The notes under the pieces: model-generated | What the model saw: only the letters and a program-made list of their open reading frames with translations | The model's database searches: none | What the model was told of the DNA's origin: nothing | Shown here: positions 5,089 through 6,597 of the stretch, one piece after another | Layout: each line of letters opens with the position of its first letter | How positions within the stretch are numbered: position 1 is the first letter of the stretch | Source: Aquificota bacterium | GTDB taxonomy: Bacteria > Aquificota > Aquificia > Aquificales > Hydrogenothermaceae | Length of the DNA stretch: 6,597 nt | Direction of reading: 5' to 3' | Assembly: GCA_013153795.1 (NCBI GenBank) | Contig: JAADDV010000134.1 | Span: 1-6,597 of the forward strand | Position numbers and translations under genes: made by a program

Positions 5089-6597
5089 TTTAATATTAGA
5101 GATATCGGCATTAGCAGCAAGTGGAGCTGCAGGTTTTATAGTCTGTAAAAAAACAATTGGAAAAAAATTAAAAATCAAAGAAGAACAAGCTAGAAGAATT
5201 ATTTTAGAAAGAGACAGAATAGAAGAAGAAGCTAGAAAAAAAGCAGAAGAAATAATTAAAGAAGCTAAAGAAAAAGCCAAACTAGAAGCAGAAAAAATAA
5301 TCAGAGAAGCTGAAGATTTAAAACAAAAACAAGAAATACTTATAGAAAAAGAAATTTTAAAAAGAAAACAAGAATTAGAATTAGAGTTTAAAAAAGAAAG
5401 AGAAGAACTTCAGGAACTTGAAAAAACGTTAATGGCAAGAGAAGCACAGCTAGAAAAAAGACTAGCAAGGGTTGAACACAGAGAAGAAGATTTAGATAGA
5501 AAGTGGGAAGAGATTAAGAAACTTGAAGAGGAAATAAGAAATATTCAAAAAGAAATAGAAGAAAAAGAAGCTAAGCTTAAAGCAGCTGAAGAACAGTATA
5601 TGCTTGAGCTTCAAAGAATTGCTTCAATGACAAAAGAGGAAGCAAAAGAAGAGCTTATGAGAAGAGTTGAAGAGGAGGCAAAACTTGAAGCTGCTAAGCT
5701 TGCAAAAGAGATAGAAGACCAAGCTAGAAAAGAAGCAGAAAAAGAAGCAAAATGGAACCTTGTTACAGCTATACAGAGACTTGCACCAGAAATTACAACA
5801 TCTTACACAATATCTGTTGTTGACCTGCCGTCAAACGACCTTAAAGGAAGAATAATAGGTAGAGAAGGAAGAAATATTAGAGCATTTGAGATGGAAACAG
5901 GAGTAGACCTGATTATTGATGATACACCAGATATTGTTACAATCTCATCTTTTGACCCTCTTAGAAGAGAAATAGCGAAAAAATCTTTAGAAAGACTTAT
6001 AGCAGATGGAAGAATCCATCCAGGAAGGATAGAAGAAGTTGTAGGAAAAGTTAAAGAAGAAATGGAAGAACATGTTAGAAAGCTGGGAGAAGAAACATGC
6101 CTTGAACTTGGATTTACAGACGTCCATCCAGAGCTTTATTACTACATAGGAAAACTTTACTACAGAACATCTTATACACAAAATGTTCTTCTACATACAA
6201 AAGAAGTTGCATATCTTGCAGGAATGATGGCTGCAGAACTTGGGCTTGATGAAAAGGCAGCAAGAAGAGGAGGTCTTATGCATGATATAGGAAAATCTAT
6301 TTCTCACGAAGTTGGAGGTTCTCACTCAAAAGTTGGAGCTGAGCTTGCAAAAAGATATGGAGAACCTGATGTTGTGATAAATGCGATACTGTATCATCAT
6401 AATGATGAACCTGCAAGATATCCAGAGGCTGTTTTAGTAGCGGCAGCCGATGCCCTTTCAGCAGCCAGACCAGGAGCAAGAAGAGAAGCTCTACAATCTT
6501 ACATAAACAGACTTGAAAAAATAGAGGCTATTGTAAACTCCTTTGAAAACGTAGAAAAATCTTTTGCAATTCAAGCAGGAAGAGAAGTCAGAATTAT
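5081..6597 (+). CDS. rny: Ribonuclease Y (3' end outside the window)
   Basis: RNase Y is a membrane-anchored endonuclease that starts mRNA decay and processes some structured RNAs. The frame is open from ATG 5081 to the window edge, 505 codons, with roughly 50 residues still expected after the IQAGREVRII segment. Domains: N-terminal hydrophobic anchor (about 4-23, LILEISALAASGAAGFIVC); long coiled coil extremely rich in Glu/Lys/Arg (about 28-225); KH RNA-binding domain (about 245-310) with the GREG loop at 260-263; and HD hydrolase domain with His372 and the metal-binding HDIGK at 401-405, followed by LYHHNDEPA and AADALSAARPGAR. AAGGAGG (5068-5074) stands 6 bases before ATG, and the gene overlaps the fthC stop by 8 bases, so the two are co-translated. 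No sign of damage in the visible part. The anchor is rather short and Ala/Gly-rich. Confidence 0.96.
   Translation, partial: MIDLILEISALAASGAAGFIVCKKTIGKKLKIKEEQARRIILERDRIEEEARKKAEEIIKEAKEKAKLEAEKIIREAEDLKQKQEILIEKEILKRKQELELEFKKEREELQELEKTLMAREAQLEKRLARVEHREEDLDRKWEEIKKLEEEIRNIQKEIEEKEAKLKAAEEQYMLELQRIASMTKEEAKEELMRRVEEEAKLEAAKLAKEIEDQARKEAEKEAKWNLVTAIQRLAPEITTSYTISVVDLPSNDLKGRIIGREGRNIRAFEMETGVDLIIDDTPDIVTISSFDPLRREIAKKSLERLIADGRIHPGRIEEVVGKVKEEMEEHVRKLGEETCLELGFTDVHPELYYYIGKLYYRTSYTQNVLLHTKEVAYLAGMMAAELGLDEKAARRGGLMHDIGKSISHEVGGSHSKVGAELAKRYGEPDVVINAILYHHNDEPARYPEAVLVAAADALSAARPGARREALQSYINRLEKIEAIVNSFENVEKSFAIQAGREVRI

Noticed and set aside
5170..5750. Possible low-complexity or repeat expansion in the Glu/Lys/Arg-rich part of rny
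   Set aside because: This is the normal coiled coil of RNase Y. No exact tandem repeat unit was seen.

Overview
The window looks like chromosomal core sequence from a low-GC thermophilic bacterium. All genes read on the + strand. The proteins are rich in Lys, Glu, Ile and Arg, with AGA as the dominant Arg codon and ATA common for Ile. One non-coding stretch is about 60% GC by hand count, while the surrounding genes are strongly A/T-rich. Stable RNAs standing out as GC islands is a hallmark of AT-rich thermophiles. The best guess is Aquificota, Hydrogenothermaceae (Sulfurihydrogenibium/Persephonella-like). This is an inference from composition and protein character, not from a database match.

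Layout: positions 1-81 may hold the C-terminal end of an unidentified gene. A T-rich leader with a good sigma70-type promoter follows (about 117-173). Then comes a tight translation cluster: rpmI (ribosomal protein L35), rplT (L20), pheS and pheT (the two subunits of phenylalanyl-tRNA synthetase). Gaps are 16 and 18 bases, and pheS/pheT overlap by 4 bases. There is no infC directly in front and no room for a phe attenuator between rplT and pheS.

Between pheT and the next gene lie about 260 bases with no protein gene. They hold a strongly structured RNA: a rod of about 173 nt (about 4320-4492), itself enclosed by a 14-bp outer stem (4271-4287 with 4501-4515). The most likely identity is 6S RNA (ssrS), because of its size, rod shape, paired ends and position directly upstream of a 5-formyltetrahydrofolate cyclo-ligase gene (fthC/ygfA), a linkage well known from proteobacteria. 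The 3' strand of the outer stem can alternatively pair with the Shine-Dalgarno sequence of that gene, so the RNA may also control its translation.

Downstream, the cyclo-ligase gene starts with TTG and overlaps the start of rny (RNase Y) by 8 bases. rny runs off the window end, with the membrane anchor, coiled coil, KH domain and most of the HD domain visible. Together the window joins ribosome assembly, tRNA-Phe charging, folate one-carbon recycling, a probable RNA polymerase regulator RNA and an mRNA-decay nuclease. No mobile elements, CRISPR arrays or tRNA/rRNA genes were seen.
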